Assembly (NCBI GenBank): GCA_964465375.1
Contig: CAYXIJ010000018.1
Location: 1-51,624 of the forward strand
Direction: 5' to 3'
Source: CAJWKT01 sp964465375
Lineage (GTDB): Bacteria; Pseudomonadota; Gammaproteobacteria; Steroidobacterales; Rariloculaceae
Length of the DNA stretch: 51,624 nucleotides
This document shows positions 26,809-35,777 of this stretch, in pieces. The notes beneath the pieces are model-generated. The model searched no databases. It was not told where the DNA came from and saw nothing but the letters and a program-made list of their open reading frames with translations. The stretch's first letter is position 1; each line of letters starts with the position of its first letter. The position numbers and the translations under genes were made by a program.

Positions 26809-26816
26809 GGAGTAGT

Positions 26817-27107
26817 ATGCGATCCCATTTTAGTTATGCTTCCGTAGCCAATTTTCGTGAGGCATCTTTAGTCAGTATGAATTTGTCGGACCTTAAACCC
26901 AATGAAAAGGCCGTGATCCAGTCAATTTCAACGGACGCGCCAGGCATTGAACGTCTAATGATGATGGGACTCGTAGAGGGTACCGAGATTATTTTCATAA
27001 GAGCCTCGCTAGGCGGTGATCCATTGGAGTTTCAGGTCTACGGAACTGCGCTTTCCCTGAGAAAGGAGCAGGCACAACAGTTCGAAATTGTGCCTATCCC
27101 TATCTGA
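26817..27107 (+). CDS. feoA: Ferrous iron transport protein FeoA
   Basis: A small SH3-like protein that works with FeoB in ferrous iron uptake at the inner membrane. The FeoA core starts MNLSDLKPNEKAVIQSI and continues through GIERLMMMGLVEGTEI to the closing LSLRKEQAQQFEIVPI. The ATG at 26817 has a GGAG ribosome binding site four bases away and gives 96 residues, 20 more than the usual core. The conserved family start would be ATG 26877, which has only a poor ribosome binding site. The extension MRSHFSYASVANF is unlike other FeoA proteins I know, so the start remains open. The stop overlaps the feoB start by one base (TGATG). Confidence 0.9.
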   Translation: MRSHFSYASVANFREASLVSMNLSDLKPNEKAVIQSISTDAPGIERLMMMGLVEGTEIIFIRASLGGDPLEFQVYGTALSLRKEQAQQFEIVPIPI

Positions 27108-29305
27108 TGGCTAGTTCTGGTGAAATTTATGTCTCTGCTGAAAACTTGACGGTTACCCGTCGGGCAGAACGAGTTATTGCTGTAGTTGGCAATCCAAATA
27201 CCGGTAAAAGCACAGTGTTCAACCGCCTGACCGGAATGCGTCAGAAGGTAGCAAACTATCCTGGTGTAACGGTAGAGAAGAGAGTGGGCAGGGCCACAGT
27301 TGGAGATTCGGTATTTGATCTAGTTGACCTACCAGGTATATATGGATTGAGCCCCCATTCCACTGACGAGCGTATCGCGGTAGATGTGTTGTTGGGCCGA
27401 ATATCGGGTACGCCTGAGCCCGAGGGGATTTTGGCAGTTGTAGATGCAACCCGACTCTATCAAGGGCTTTACCTCGTTCAGCAGCTATTAGAAATGGGGC
27501 GCCCCATGATTGTAGTGCTGACCATGACTGACATGGCTCATCTTGAAGGGATGCGTATCGATATAGAGGGCCTCAGCAAGAGGCTTGGTGGCATTCCAAT
27601 TTTTCCAGTAGTTGCTACCAGAGGTTCTGGTTTTTCAGAGTTAAAAATTGCGATTAGTAAAATGTTTGAGGCAGTACCATCCGAACCCCCTGTCTTTTGG
27701 CCTGATCTCCGCCATGCAGCTGAGGAGTTGCGAAAAACAATCGGCGAGCCCGCTGCAGCCTTCCAAGTAGTAGAGCTCGAGCGCGCGATAATAGATGGGG
27801 ATTCTGAGGTTGTTGAGTCGTTGCGAGTGGAAGCAGGCGATTTCAGCTTCGACTGTTTGTCAGCAGTGAGACATGACCTCTGCGGTGATACCCCACCATT
27901 AGCTGCTGAGGCTCGCTACCGTTATACCTGGATTCGTGAAAAGCTAAGCGATTTGCAAAGGCAAGTTTCCCCGTTGCCACGACTAGGGCGTGCAGTGATC
28001 AATTGGTTCAATCAGCCGTGGCCCTCGACACTCTCATTTATTTTTTCAATGGGAGTAGTATTTCAGGCTGTTTTTGCCTGGGCTGCTCCGCTTATGGATA
28101 TGATTGATAGCGCCACGGGTTCACTAGGCGCCTGGATCGGCAATGTGCTGCCGCCAGGCATGCTATCGAGTTTCCTTGTAGATGGTATCGTTGCTGGTGT
28201 CGGTAGTGTGGTTATTTTTCTCCCACAGATATTCATACTATTTTTATTCATTATCCTGATGGAGGATACGGGATATCTGGCCCGGGCTGCCTTTCTAGTG
28301 GATCGTGCTATGAAATCCTTTGGCCTTTCAGGTCAGTCCGTGGTCCCATTGTTATCAAGTTTTGCTTGTGCTGTGCCAGCGATCATGGCAACCCGGGTGA
28401 TTCCAAGTCGGCGTGATCGCATCGCCACGATTCTTGCAGCTCCCTTTATGACCTGTTCGGCTAGATTACCTGTCTATGCTTTGCTTATTGCAGCATTTGT
28501 CCCAAACACAAGTTTTGGTCTACTTAATCTTCAGGGCTTGGTTCTGTTTGGTCTTTACCTCCTTGGAATCGTTGGCGGTGTTAGCACAGCGCTGCTTTTA
28601 AAAAGATCTGTGTTGCAAGGAAATAACCCTATTTTCATGCTTGCCCTACCGGAATTCCGTTTTCCAGACCTAAGATCCGTTGTATTGAAATTGCTCGATC
28701 GAGCTCGGATTTTTTTGCGACGCGCAGGAACCGTTATTTTTGCCGTAGCTGTCGTGGTTTGGGCGCTGGCTTATTTTCCTCGCTCGGCTTTCATCGAAGA
28801 TGGGAGAATCGCGGCACATAGTGAGGCAGCGCTATTTTTGTCCGGCCAAGCACTTCAGGTAGAGCTGGACCGCGTTGACAATGAAGCCGCAGCTGAGCAT
28901 CTAGCTCAGAGTTTGCTGGGACGCGCCGGTCAGGCAATAGAGCCAGTTTTCGCCCCACTTGGTTGGGACTGGAAAGTATCAGCTGCTGTGATAGCGGGGT
29001 TTCCTGCGCGTGAAGTTGTGGTGGCTGTTCTTGGAACTATCTATGCAGTGGGAGGACAGGCAGAAGAGGTAAGTCTAGCGGAGCGTTTACAGTCTGCTAC
29101 TTGGCCCGACGGGCGCCCTGTTTATTCGTTACCAATGGTACTGGGCCTACTTGTATTTTATGCCTGGTGTCTTCAGTGTGCGGCAACGCTCGCAGTGATA
29201 GGTAGAGAAACCAACAGTTGGCGTTGGCCAGTTATTGCGTGGACCTACATGACTGTCTTAGGCTATGTCGGTGCACTTACTATTTACCAAATAGGTGTTG
29301 CATAG
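27107..29305 (+). CDS. feoB: Ferrous iron transporter FeoB
   Basis: A 732-residue inner-membrane Fe(II) transporter. The N-terminal G domain has the P-loop GNPNTGKST (28-36), the switch segment YPGVTVEK, G3 DLPGIYGL and a TMTD G4-like motif (usual form NxxD). The membrane part carries the two Gate motifs with their Cys residues: SSFACAVPAIMATR and FMTCSARLPVYALL. Length and order are typical of FeoB1. It is coupled to feoA by a TGATG overlap and should be under the Fur-like operator at 26771-26808. There is no feoC-like gene afterwards; the 175 bases to the convergent tctA gene hold nothing I recognise. Confidence 0.97.
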   Translation: MASSGEIYVSAENLTVTRRAERVIAVVGNPNTGKSTVFNRLTGMRQKVANYPGVTVEKRVGRATVGDSVFDLVDLPGIYGLSPHSTDERIAVDVLLGRISGTPEPEGILAVVDATRLYQGLYLVQQLLEMGRPMIVVLTMTDMAHLEGMRIDIEGLSKRLGGIPIFPVVATRGSGFSELKIAISKMFEAVPSEPPVFWPDLRHAAEELRKTIGEPAAAFQVVELERAIIDGDSEVVESLRVEAGDFSFDCLSAVRHDLCGDTPPLAAEARYRYTWIREKLSDLQRQVSPLPRLGRAVINWFNQPWPSTLSFIFSMGVVFQAVFAWAAPLMDMIDSATGSLGAWIGNVLPPGMLSSFLVDGIVAGVGSVVIFLPQIFILFLFIILMEDTGYLARAAFLVDRAMKSFGLSGQSVVPLLSSFACAVPAIMATRVIPSRRDRIATILAAPFMTCSARLPVYALLIAAFVPNTSFGLLNLQGLVLFGLYLLGIVGGVSTALLLKRSVLQGNNPIFMLALPEFRFPDLRSVVLKLLDRARIFLRRAGTVIFAVAVVVWALAYFPRSAFIEDGRIAAHSEAALFLSGQALQVELDRVDNEAAAEHLAQSLLGRAGQAIEPVFAPLGWDWKVSAAVIAGFPAREVVVAVLGTIYAVGGQAEEVSLAERLQSATWPDGRPVYSLPMVLGLLVFYAWCLQCAATLAVIGRETNSWRWPVIAWTYMTVLGYVGALTIYQIGVA

Positions 29306-29480
29306 CCCAAACTCCTCCTAATCCAAGGTTCTAAAAGTATATCCGCCAAATTTGTTTAGAGCGGTAAGAAGTCAATTCTGATTTCTTGAGTCAAGATAGG
29401 CTTGTTAGTCAGCTGCGAAACCATACAGCGCGTCACATTTTTTGTGAACCCTTAATTGTGAGCAAGCCGTGCTAATGAGC

Positions 29481-30983
29481 CTAAGTCTTTTTTGATGTTT
29501 TGCCCATGTAATTTCGAAACAACAACCTAATTGGAGAGCTAGCAATACTGCTGAAGGCTAAAACAAAAAAGATGACTGCCACTGGCCGGGATAAAAAGCC
29601 CGACCAAGATTGATCAAAAATTATCATAGATTGTGCCAAAGATGTTTCAATGAGACCTCCGAGTACTAGTCCCATTATGATAGGGGCGGGACCAAATCCA
29701 TGGTATTTAAGAACAAACCCTAATAGGCCGGCAATGAGCATTACCCACACGTCCACCATTGATTGCTCGAGTCCATAAGCACCCACAAAACAGAGGGCAA
29801 ATACCGTAGGCCATAGAATTGTCGCTGGGATCAAACTAATTCTTGAAAAAATTTTAGCTCCTGCCAGGCCGATCAAAAGGAAAAGTACGTTGGCAATCAA
29901 CATCGCAAAGAAAATGCTATAGATCAATCCTGGTTGTTCTTCAAAAAGATAGGGTCCTGGGCGCAGGCCGTGCACTTGAAGTCCGGCCAGGATCACTGCT
30001 GCAGTGGCACTTCCGGGAATCCCAAGTGCTAGGGTAGGGACCATAGCCCCACCCGTCGCGGCATTATTAGCAGCTTCCGGTCCAGCTACTCCCTCAATGG
30101 TGCCTTTTCCGAATTTCTCGGGTACTTTCGACCATCGCTTTGCCTCATTGTAGCCAATCATGGCTGCGATGGTGCCTCCTTCCGCTGGCAGTACGCCAAT
30201 CAAAGTGCCAATGCCGCTGGATCGAGCAATTGTTCCACGTACGCGCCTAAAATCTTCTCGAGTCGGCAATTTTAAGGAAGCAAAGGTGATGCGGTGTGTT
30301 TTCTTCCCTAGTTGTGCGGCCTGTGAAAGTAGTTCTGCCACTGCGAACAGACCGATCAAGACTGGAATGAAATGAATACCACCATAGAGCTCTGCAATCC
30401 CGAAAGTAAATCTTTCTACGCCTGTTGTTAAATCCACTCCGATTGTTGCGATCGCAAGCCCCAGACAGCCTCCGATAAGGTTTTTTATTGGCGCTTCTTT
30501 GCTAATGGAAGCCAGCATAGATAGACCGAATACAGCGAGAGCAAAATACTCCGGGGGCCCGAAACTATAGGCAACGCGTGCGAGTACTGGTGCAGTAAAA
30601 AGCAGCACAAATACGCTGAAAATACCCCCGCAGACTGAAGCTACCGCAGCCATACCTAATGCGCGCCCCGCCTCTCCCTTTACTGCCATCGGGTAGCCAT
30701 CAAAGGCAGTAGCCACTGCCGGTGGGGCACCAGGGGCGTTGATCAGGATAGCGGTAATGGATCCGCCAAAAGTCCCTGCACAGTACAAAGCTGAGAGCAA
30801 GGCAATAGCAGGAATAGGATCAAGATAAATGGAGAATGGCAAAAGTAATGCGATTGCCATGGAAGATGACAGGCCAGGCAATGCACCTACGAGTACGCCT
30901 GCTAGTGTTCCAAGTCCGATTAATCCTAGGACAAACGGATTGGCCAACGATGAGACAGCAAAATCGAAGCCTGCAGGCAACAT
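29481..30983 (-). CDS. tctA: Tripartite tricarboxylate transporter large membrane subunit TctA
   Basis: The large permease subunit of a TTT-family secondary transporter, about 500 residues with around 12 membrane segments. Characteristic segments are LGTLAGVLVGALPGLSSSMA near the start, ILINAPGAPPAVATAFDGYP (the G-A-P loop), and NNAATGGAMVPTLALGIPGS in the second half. The start at ATG 30983 lies just after the tctB stop and gives the normal length. A longer frame reaching into tctB would add 46 non-conserved residues. It is the third gene of a tctC-tctB-tctA operon. The substrate would be a carboxylate such as a tricarboxylate or aromatic acid; sequence alone does not say which. Confidence 0.94.
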   Translation of the reverse strand: MLPAGFDFAVSSLANPFVLGLIGLGTLAGVLVGALPGLSSSMAIALLLPFSIYLDPIPAIALLSALYCAGTFGGSITAILINAPGAPPAVATAFDGYPMAVKGEAGRALGMAAVASVCGGIFSVFVLLFTAPVLARVAYSFGPPEYFALAVFGLSMLASISKEAPIKNLIGGCLGLAIATIGVDLTTGVERFTFGIAELYGGIHFIPVLIGLFAVAELLSQAAQLGKKTHRITFASLKLPTREDFRRVRGTIARSSGIGTLIGVLPAEGGTIAAMIGYNEAKRWSKVPEKFGKGTIEGVAGPEAANNAATGGAMVPTLALGIPGSATAAVILAGLQVHGLRPGPYLFEEQPGLIYSIFFAMLIANVLFLLIGLAGAKIFSRISLIPATILWPTVFALCFVGAYGLEQSMVDVWVMLIAGLLGFVLKYHGFGPAPIIMGLVLGGLIETSLAQSMIIFDQSWSGFLSRPVAVIFFVLAFSSIASSPIRLLFRNYMGKTSKKT

Positions 30984-30988
30984 TGCGA

Positions 30989-31447
30989 TCAGGAGAAAGC
31001 GCTTGTAATGAGGCCGTGAGGAAATTGCACACCGAGAATTATCGTGAAGATCAGATAGATACTGGTAGGCAGAAAAAGTGCCAGAAGTGCAATAAAATGA
31101 AATCGTCGTTCTTTCCAGCACAAAGGCAAAACAACTGACACGAGAAATAGTACTGGGAAAATTCCTGCAACTTCAGTTACTGCAACCGCAACCGTAATCA
31201 CCAGTGCTGTAACGAGAACAGTTGACGGTATTTTGGCGCTTGGTTTTTTTTCAGAGCGTAACCCACTCAAGATCAAAACAACGCTGAGTCCTACAATAAT
31301 CATCAAGACTAGTCGCGGGAAGAAGGTCGGCGGTATATTTTGGGAAAGAATTATTGGTACCTCAGTAAATCCTGCGGTGAGCCAAAGAGCAATACCACAG
31401 AAGATGAGCAGAACGATTCCGGTGAGGGTATCTGAGTGTGGTTTCAC
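30989..31447 (-). CDS. tctB: Tripartite tricarboxylate transporter small membrane subunit TctB
   Basis: A 152-residue protein with four membrane segments, the usual form of TctB. The segment IPPTFFPRLVLMIIVGLSV after the first helix is typical (family form: G-x-x-FFP-x). It starts with GTG at 31447, sharing its G with the TAG stop of tctC (TAGTG), and its own stop lies five bases before tctA. The tight arrangement supports coupled translation of the three subunits. TctB has no known separate activity; it stabilises the TctA permease. Confidence 0.9.
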   Translation of the reverse strand: MKPHSDTLTGIVLLIFCGIALWLTAGFTEVPIILSQNIPPTFFPRLVLMIIVGLSVVLILSGLRSEKKPSAKIPSTVLVTALVITVAVAVTEVAGIFPVLFLVSVVLPLCWKERRFHFIALLALFLPTSIYLIFTIILGVQFPHGLITSAFS

Positions 31448-32427
31448 TATCGAATAATTCCAAGATCGATCATGGCTTGGCGCGCTTCCTGATAAAGTTG
31501 ATTAATTTGAGCGTTCCATATCTCTTGCCCCGCGATCGCATTGCCGTTTAAACCCGCACCCCGTAGATAGTCTTGGTAGCTTGGATGATGCATCCCCTGA
31601 AGCATACCTTGTTCGAGTATTTGGACTCGGTTTTCCGGCGTTCCTCTGAGGACTGCATACCCGCGGACCGTGGAGTAGATGATGTCATAACCTAATTCCA
31701 CTGTGGTTGGCACATGATCAATAATTGCGACTCGTTCGTCTGCCATAACTGCCAGGGCACGGAAATCACCTCGCCTGATTTGATCGAGTGCCTCGGTGAG
31801 ATTCAGTCCGGCGGCTTCAATGCTGCCGCCCATTAAATTAGTGACAATCTCTCCACCCCCGGAAAACGGCACGACTGCAATTTTGGTGTTTGCCACTTTA
31901 GCTAAAGTGGCCGCGGAAATATGATCTCCTCCGCCAATTTGCGTGGTACCCCATTTGATTGGCTGGCCTCGGCCCATTTCGAATAATTCCTCGAGCGTTG
32001 AAGCAGCACTATCTGCGCGCACCATGACAACACTAGGATCATCCGTTGCTCTGGCTACACCCACAAGATCTTCGATTCGCAATGGACCTTGGTTTCTTGC
32101 AATGGCAAAGAGATGAGATGGCGTGATGGCAAGAACTGTATAGCCATCCCGAGGCTGATTATTAATATAATTCATGGCAACAATGCCCCCGGCCCCCGCT
32201 CTTGGTAACACCGCCATATCGATATTTAGTGCGAGTTTAGTGCCAGTCATGATCGAGCGAGCTGTTGCGTCGGTACCCCCCCCTGGCGAAGTATGGGTCA
32301 CAATATTGATGGGTCTCGACGGATAGTCATCTTGGGCTGCACAGGGGCCGGACACTAAAAATAAAAGAATGGTAGACCCGATTAAGTAATCTGGGAATCG
32401 GTGTTTTGTAATCAGCCTACTGGACAT
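31447..32427 (-). CDS. tctC: Tripartite tricarboxylate transporter solute-binding protein (TctC/Bug)
   Basis: A 326-residue periplasmic binding protein of the Bug/TctC family, with a signal peptide ending near PCAAQ. Family features include YPSRPINIVTHTSPGGGTDATAR at the start of the mature protein, RAGAGGIVAMNYINNQPRDGYT and WGTTQIGGGDHISAATLA. Bug proteins close over a carboxylate ligand using backbone amides in the SPGGGTD and AGAGG loops. The gene is divergent from the TonB-dependent receptor operon, with a 245-base shared control region. It could therefore take up the carboxylate end product of that operon's pathway; this link is inferred from position only. Confidence 0.93.
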   Translation of the reverse strand: MSSRLITKHRFPDYLIGSTILLFLVSGPCAAQDDYPSRPINIVTHTSPGGGTDATARSIMTGTKLALNIDMAVLPRAGAGGIVAMNYINNQPRDGYTVLAITPSHLFAIARNQGPLRIEDLVGVARATDDPSVVMVRADSAASTLEELFEMGRGQPIKWGTTQIGGGDHISAATLAKVANTKIAVVPFSGGGEIVTNLMGGSIEAAGLNLTEALDQIRRGDFRALAVMADERVAIIDHVPTTVELGYDIIYSTVRGYAVLRGTPENRVQILEQGMLQGMHHPSYQDYLRGAGLNGNAIAGQEIWNAQINQLYQEARQAMIDLGIIR

Positions 32428-32549
32428 TTTTATCAGGGTAGCTGGAAATTCTTGGAACGGACAGTTTTGTGACTGTTTCTTTGAGATAATGGGCCATCAA
32501 TTTAGCGCTCCCCGAGAATTTAAGGAGTAAAGGCTTATATCCAATTGAT

Positions 32550-32636
32550 AATAAATATCGTTCTCATATTTTATAGATATAATTTGATTGATTTTTAGTT
32601 TTTTTATCAGTAAATGGTGCTATCACTATCGTTATT
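32550..32636. promoter_or_regulatory. Possible Fur-like sites between tctC and the TonB-dependent receptor
   Basis: The 245-base divergent region (32428-32672) is A/T-rich. Bases 32550-32568 match the classical Fur box at 13 of 19 positions. Bases 32619-32636, read on the minus strand, give three hexamers close to GATAAT in tandem. The direct repeat AATGGTGCT also occurs twice (in 32611-32660). These could be operator sites for the receptor gene. The matches are weaker than those before feoA. Confidence 0.3.
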
Positions 32637-32672
32637 AATGGCCTAATGGTGCTTTATTTATAGGATAATATT

Positions 32673-35255
32673 ATGAAAATTAAGCGAAACATGCTGGGAA
32701 TTATTGCGGGACTACTATTGTCAGCCTGGTTGTTTGTTCCGATAGCCAATAGTCAAGTTCTTGAAGAAATTGTTGTCACAGCCCAGAGGCTTGAGCAAAA
32801 CCTCCAAGATGTACCTGTGTCGGTCACGGCTTTTTCCCGTGACCAGCTGAAAGAACTACGTATTGTTACAACTGATGATGTAGTAGATTTCACTCCGGGA
32901 TTGACCATGTTCAATCCACTGGGTGAAGGAAATACACCAAATTTCTCGTTGCGCGGCGTGTCGAGCTCGGACATTACTACGCTAACGGAAGCACCCATTG
33001 CAGTTTACAGCGATGAGATTTACTACGGTACCCAGTTTGGTGCAATTGCTCAGCTGTATGATATGGAACGATTTGAGGCATTGCGCGGACCACAAGGAAC
33101 ACTCTTTGGCCGGAATGCGACGGGTGGCTTGCTGCATTTTATTAGCCGTAAACCACAGTTTGGGGAGACCGGCGGGTATCTAGATCTTACGCTGGGTGAC
33201 AACAGTGAAACCACATTCGAGGGTGCACTGAACGTCTCATTTGGCGAAGATTGGGCTTTCCGCTTTTCAGGAGCGGCCCAACGATACGATGGCTATGTGA
33301 CCAATCGTTATGTAGATAAAGCTGGCGTAAAGGGACGTGATCCCAACGATACCGATAAGATTGCGGGGCGATTTCAGGTTGCTTACAACGGTGAACGTTC
33401 TCGTCTGAATATCAATTTCCATACGGCTGAGGACGATTCTTTGGTAGGTTCTTGGCAGATCGTGGGCGCAGAGGTTGTTGATGTTAACGGTAAGGTCATC
33501 GTTGCAGCCCAAGATTCTGGGGGTGAGACAATAGCGCATAGTAACGGTCAGGGGCTCCTGTTCGATCCGGCCAACGTCGATGCGGCAACGACAGTGTTGA
33601 AAAATCCGCAGGGATTGACAGGGGCGGCATTTCAATCCTATGCGGAATCGATTGCGCGTCAAGGAGTCGATACTCGACGCAACAGCGCTATCCCGATTAA
33701 CTTCGGTTTATTTGGTGGTCCTTTTGTCGACAGCGACAACGATCCTTATGCCGGCGAGTACAATTTCATCTCAGACTTAAATATTGAGAGTAGTGGTGTT
33801 TGGGCTCGCTATGAGTACGACATTAGGGACGATATGACGCTCATTGCGTTGGGTGGTACTGAGGATTTTTCTCAAGTCTATTTTGAAGACACTGATCTCA
33901 GTCCGATAGATGATCTCCGCGTTTTCTTTGGTGGACGGAATGAGCAAACTTCTCTGGAATTGAGACTGGAGGGCTCTACGGATCGGCTGTCGAGGTATGT
34001 CCTTGGTGCGTATTACTATGATCGTGATGTTATCGATGACAAAGGGCCGAATGTTATTTTACCGACTCTTATGGAAAACGTAGGTATTAACCCTCCTAAG
34101 CAGTCTGACGACGACTCCAATACGGAGTCCACGGCAATTTTCGGCCAAGTTGATGTGGCGCTCAGCGATCGTTTGACGCTGACAGCGGGTCTACGCTTCA
34201 CTGATGAAGAAACAGTGAGTCTCAACAGTCAGGGCAATATAGATTATTGTTTGTTTGCTAACGTTGATCGCGCAACTTGCCATACCGCTAGACACAATGC
34301 TTTTTTGGGAATGGGGGTTTCTCTTGGATCTCAAGGTGTCACAATTGATCTTAAGGCTTGGCACGATACGCTACCTACAGCTGCTAATAGCTTTGCGCCT
34401 GTTTCACCTCAGCCGGCGGGACCACCCTTAAATTACGTGACACCAAATTTTGTGCAGACAGCAAACAGTCTCACAGACGACTTTTCAACGGGAGTATTGA
34501 AGCTTACCTATGATTTGTCCGGAGATAGCATGGTTTATGGATCTTATTCTCAGGGATCGAAGTCGGGCGGATTTAATTCCAACGCCACTGCTATCAAACT
34601 TCTTGGGAAGAGCAATTATGATCGAGAGCAACTTGATTCGTTGGAGTTTGGTTTTCGTTCGGAGTTTTTCGATGGGCGGATGAGATTCAATGCCAGTGTT
34701 TATGATTACGCATACGATGGTTATCAGGCACACCAATTTCTAGCCCCAGGTGTTGCCGGTACGATTAATGCGGACGCAGAGATCACAGGTGCGGAAGCGG
34801 AGTTTTGGGCAGCACCATCAGAGAACTGGACAATCTTTCTTGCTTCAGCTTTCATTTTTGATAGCGCCATTGATAACATCAGAGATACGCTTGGAAACAC
34901 TCGTACTCGAGAAATGAAACAAGCGCCAGACATGCAGTTAAACGGATTCATAGAGTACGCGGTCCCACGTTGGGGTGGAGAACTGCTTGCCCAATTAAAT
35001 TTCGTGCGCAGCGACCAGTACTTTTCTTTCCTAAATAATTTAGGTGGAGGTCAAGTGCCTTCCTACAAAAAATTCGGTGGTAGCCTTACTTGGCGTAGTC
35101 CTACAGATGCTTGGTATCTACGCCTGAATATTGAAAACTTGACCGATGAGGAGATTCTTATTTCTGCATTTGATTTTAGTTCATCGAGTGGATACGTACA
35201 GGAACTTTATCAGCCTCCACGCTGGGTTTCATTGAATCTTGGTATTAATTTCTAG
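32673..35255 (+). CDS. TonB-dependent outer-membrane receptor
   Basis: An 860-residue receptor with a signal peptide, an N-terminal TonB-box-like segment (LEEIVVTAQRLEQN), a plug domain (VPVSVTAF, SLRGVSSSD, ALRGPQGTLFGRNATGG) and a long beta-barrel ending in NLGINF with the terminal Phe. The EEIVVTAQR start and barrel length resemble the large group of receptors for complex organic substrates in marine and sphingomonad-like bacteria rather than a defined siderophore receptor. It is the first of 12 same-strand genes, followed by secreted small proteins and the amine-dehydrogenase set, so it probably imports that pathway's substrate. The intergenic gap of 100 bases afterwards contains a hairpin. 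Confidence 0.93.
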   Translation: MKIKRNMLGIIAGLLLSAWLFVPIANSQVLEEIVVTAQRLEQNLQDVPVSVTAFSRDQLKELRIVTTDDVVDFTPGLTMFNPLGEGNTPNFSLRGVSSSDITTLTEAPIAVYSDEIYYGTQFGAIAQLYDMERFEALRGPQGTLFGRNATGGLLHFISRKPQFGETGGYLDLTLGDNSETTFEGALNVSFGEDWAFRFSGAAQRYDGYVTNRYVDKAGVKGRDPNDTDKIAGRFQVAYNGERSRLNINFHTAEDDSLVGSWQIVGAEVVDVNGKVIVAAQDSGGETIAHSNGQGLLFDPANVDAATTVLKNPQGLTGAAFQSYAESIARQGVDTRRNSAIPINFGLFGGPFVDSDNDPYAGEYNFISDLNIESSGVWARYEYDIRDDMTLIALGGTEDFSQVYFEDTDLSPIDDLRVFFGGRNEQTSLELRLEGSTDRLSRYVLGAYYYDRDVIDDKGPNVILPTLMENVGINPPKQSDDDSNTESTAIFGQVDVALSDRLTLTAGLRFTDEETVSLNSQGNIDYCLFANVDRATCHTARHNAFLGMGVSLGSQGVTIDLKAWHDTLPTAANSFAPVSPQPAGPPLNYVTPNFVQTANSLTDDFSTGVLKLTYDLSGDSMVYGSYSQGSKSGGFNSNATAIKLLGKSNYDREQLDSLEFGFRSEFFDGRMRFNASVYDYAYDGYQAHQFLAPGVAGTINADAEITGAEAEFWAAPSENWTIFLASAFIFDSAIDNIRDTLGNTRTREMKQAPDMQLNGFIEYAVPRWGGELLAQLNFVRSDQYFSFLNNLGGGQVPSYKKFGGSLTWRSPTDAWYLRLNIENLTDEEILISAFDFSSSSGYVQELYQPPRWVSLNLGINF

Positions 35256-35294
35256 TGCGGATTTTGTTTGTATGGTGTTTATTGTTCGATTAAT

Positions 35295-35329
35295 GCCGTT
35301 GCCAGCCTTTCTCTACTGAGGGCAACGGC
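35295..35329 (+). promoter_or_regulatory. 9-bp inverted repeat between receptor and DUF6152 gene
   Basis: GCCGTTGCC (35295-35303) and GGCAACGGC (35321-35329) form a perfect 9-bp stem with a 17-base loop. No T-run follows, so it is not a simple intrinsic terminator. It could stabilise the receptor message or lower expression of the genes after it. Confidence 0.5.
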
Positions 35330-35355
35330 GTATGTTGGATGGAGGATCAGATACC

Positions 35356-35766
35356 ATGTTTTTGCGAGACGTTTTTTGCTGCTTGGTTTTGGCATCGATT
35401 CTCACTTTGATGCCCATCTTGGGCTATGGCCATCACTCGTTTGCGGCAGAGTTTATCCGAGAGGGGGTAACTATCGAAGGAGTTATCACGGAGGTCTGGT
35501 TTAGAAATCCCCACATTCGGTATTACGTCGAAGTTCAGACCCAATCAGGAAATACTGAGATCTGGGACACTCGTGGGGGAAGTGCTACAAATTATCAGCG
35601 ACGTGGCGGTTGGACCCGGGACAGCATTAAAGTTGGTGATAGGGTTGTTATGACTGGAAACCGGGGAAGAGATGGCAGGAAATTGCTCGATATTAAGACG
35701 GTACTACTGGGTGATGGTACGGTTTTACCTCCGGGCGCTTTGTTAGATTACCGGCATACCGATTAG
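35356..35766 (+). CDS. Small secreted DUF6152 protein
   Basis: A 136-residue protein with a signal peptide (ending near GYG) and one DUF6152 domain. It has the hallmark HHSFAAEF after the cleavage region, then EGVITEVWFRNPHIRYYVEV and a segment of nucleic-acid-binding-like (OB) strands ending in LLDIKTVLL. The function of DUF6152 is unknown; the conserved HHS/HHSF and NPH motifs suggest metal or substrate binding in the periplasm. I chose ATG 35356 because GGAGG lies 10 bases before it and the signal peptide follows; ATG 35332 would add eight residues. Its TAG stop overlaps a GTG of the next frame. Confidence 0.8.
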   Translation: MFLRDVFCCLVLASILTLMPILGYGHHSFAAEFIREGVTIEGVITEVWFRNPHIRYYVEVQTQSGNTEIWDTRGGSATNYQRRGGWTRDSIKVGDRVVMTGNRGRDGRKLLDIKTVLLGDGTVLPPGALLDYRHTD

Positions 35767-35777
35767 TGGGTAGAAAA

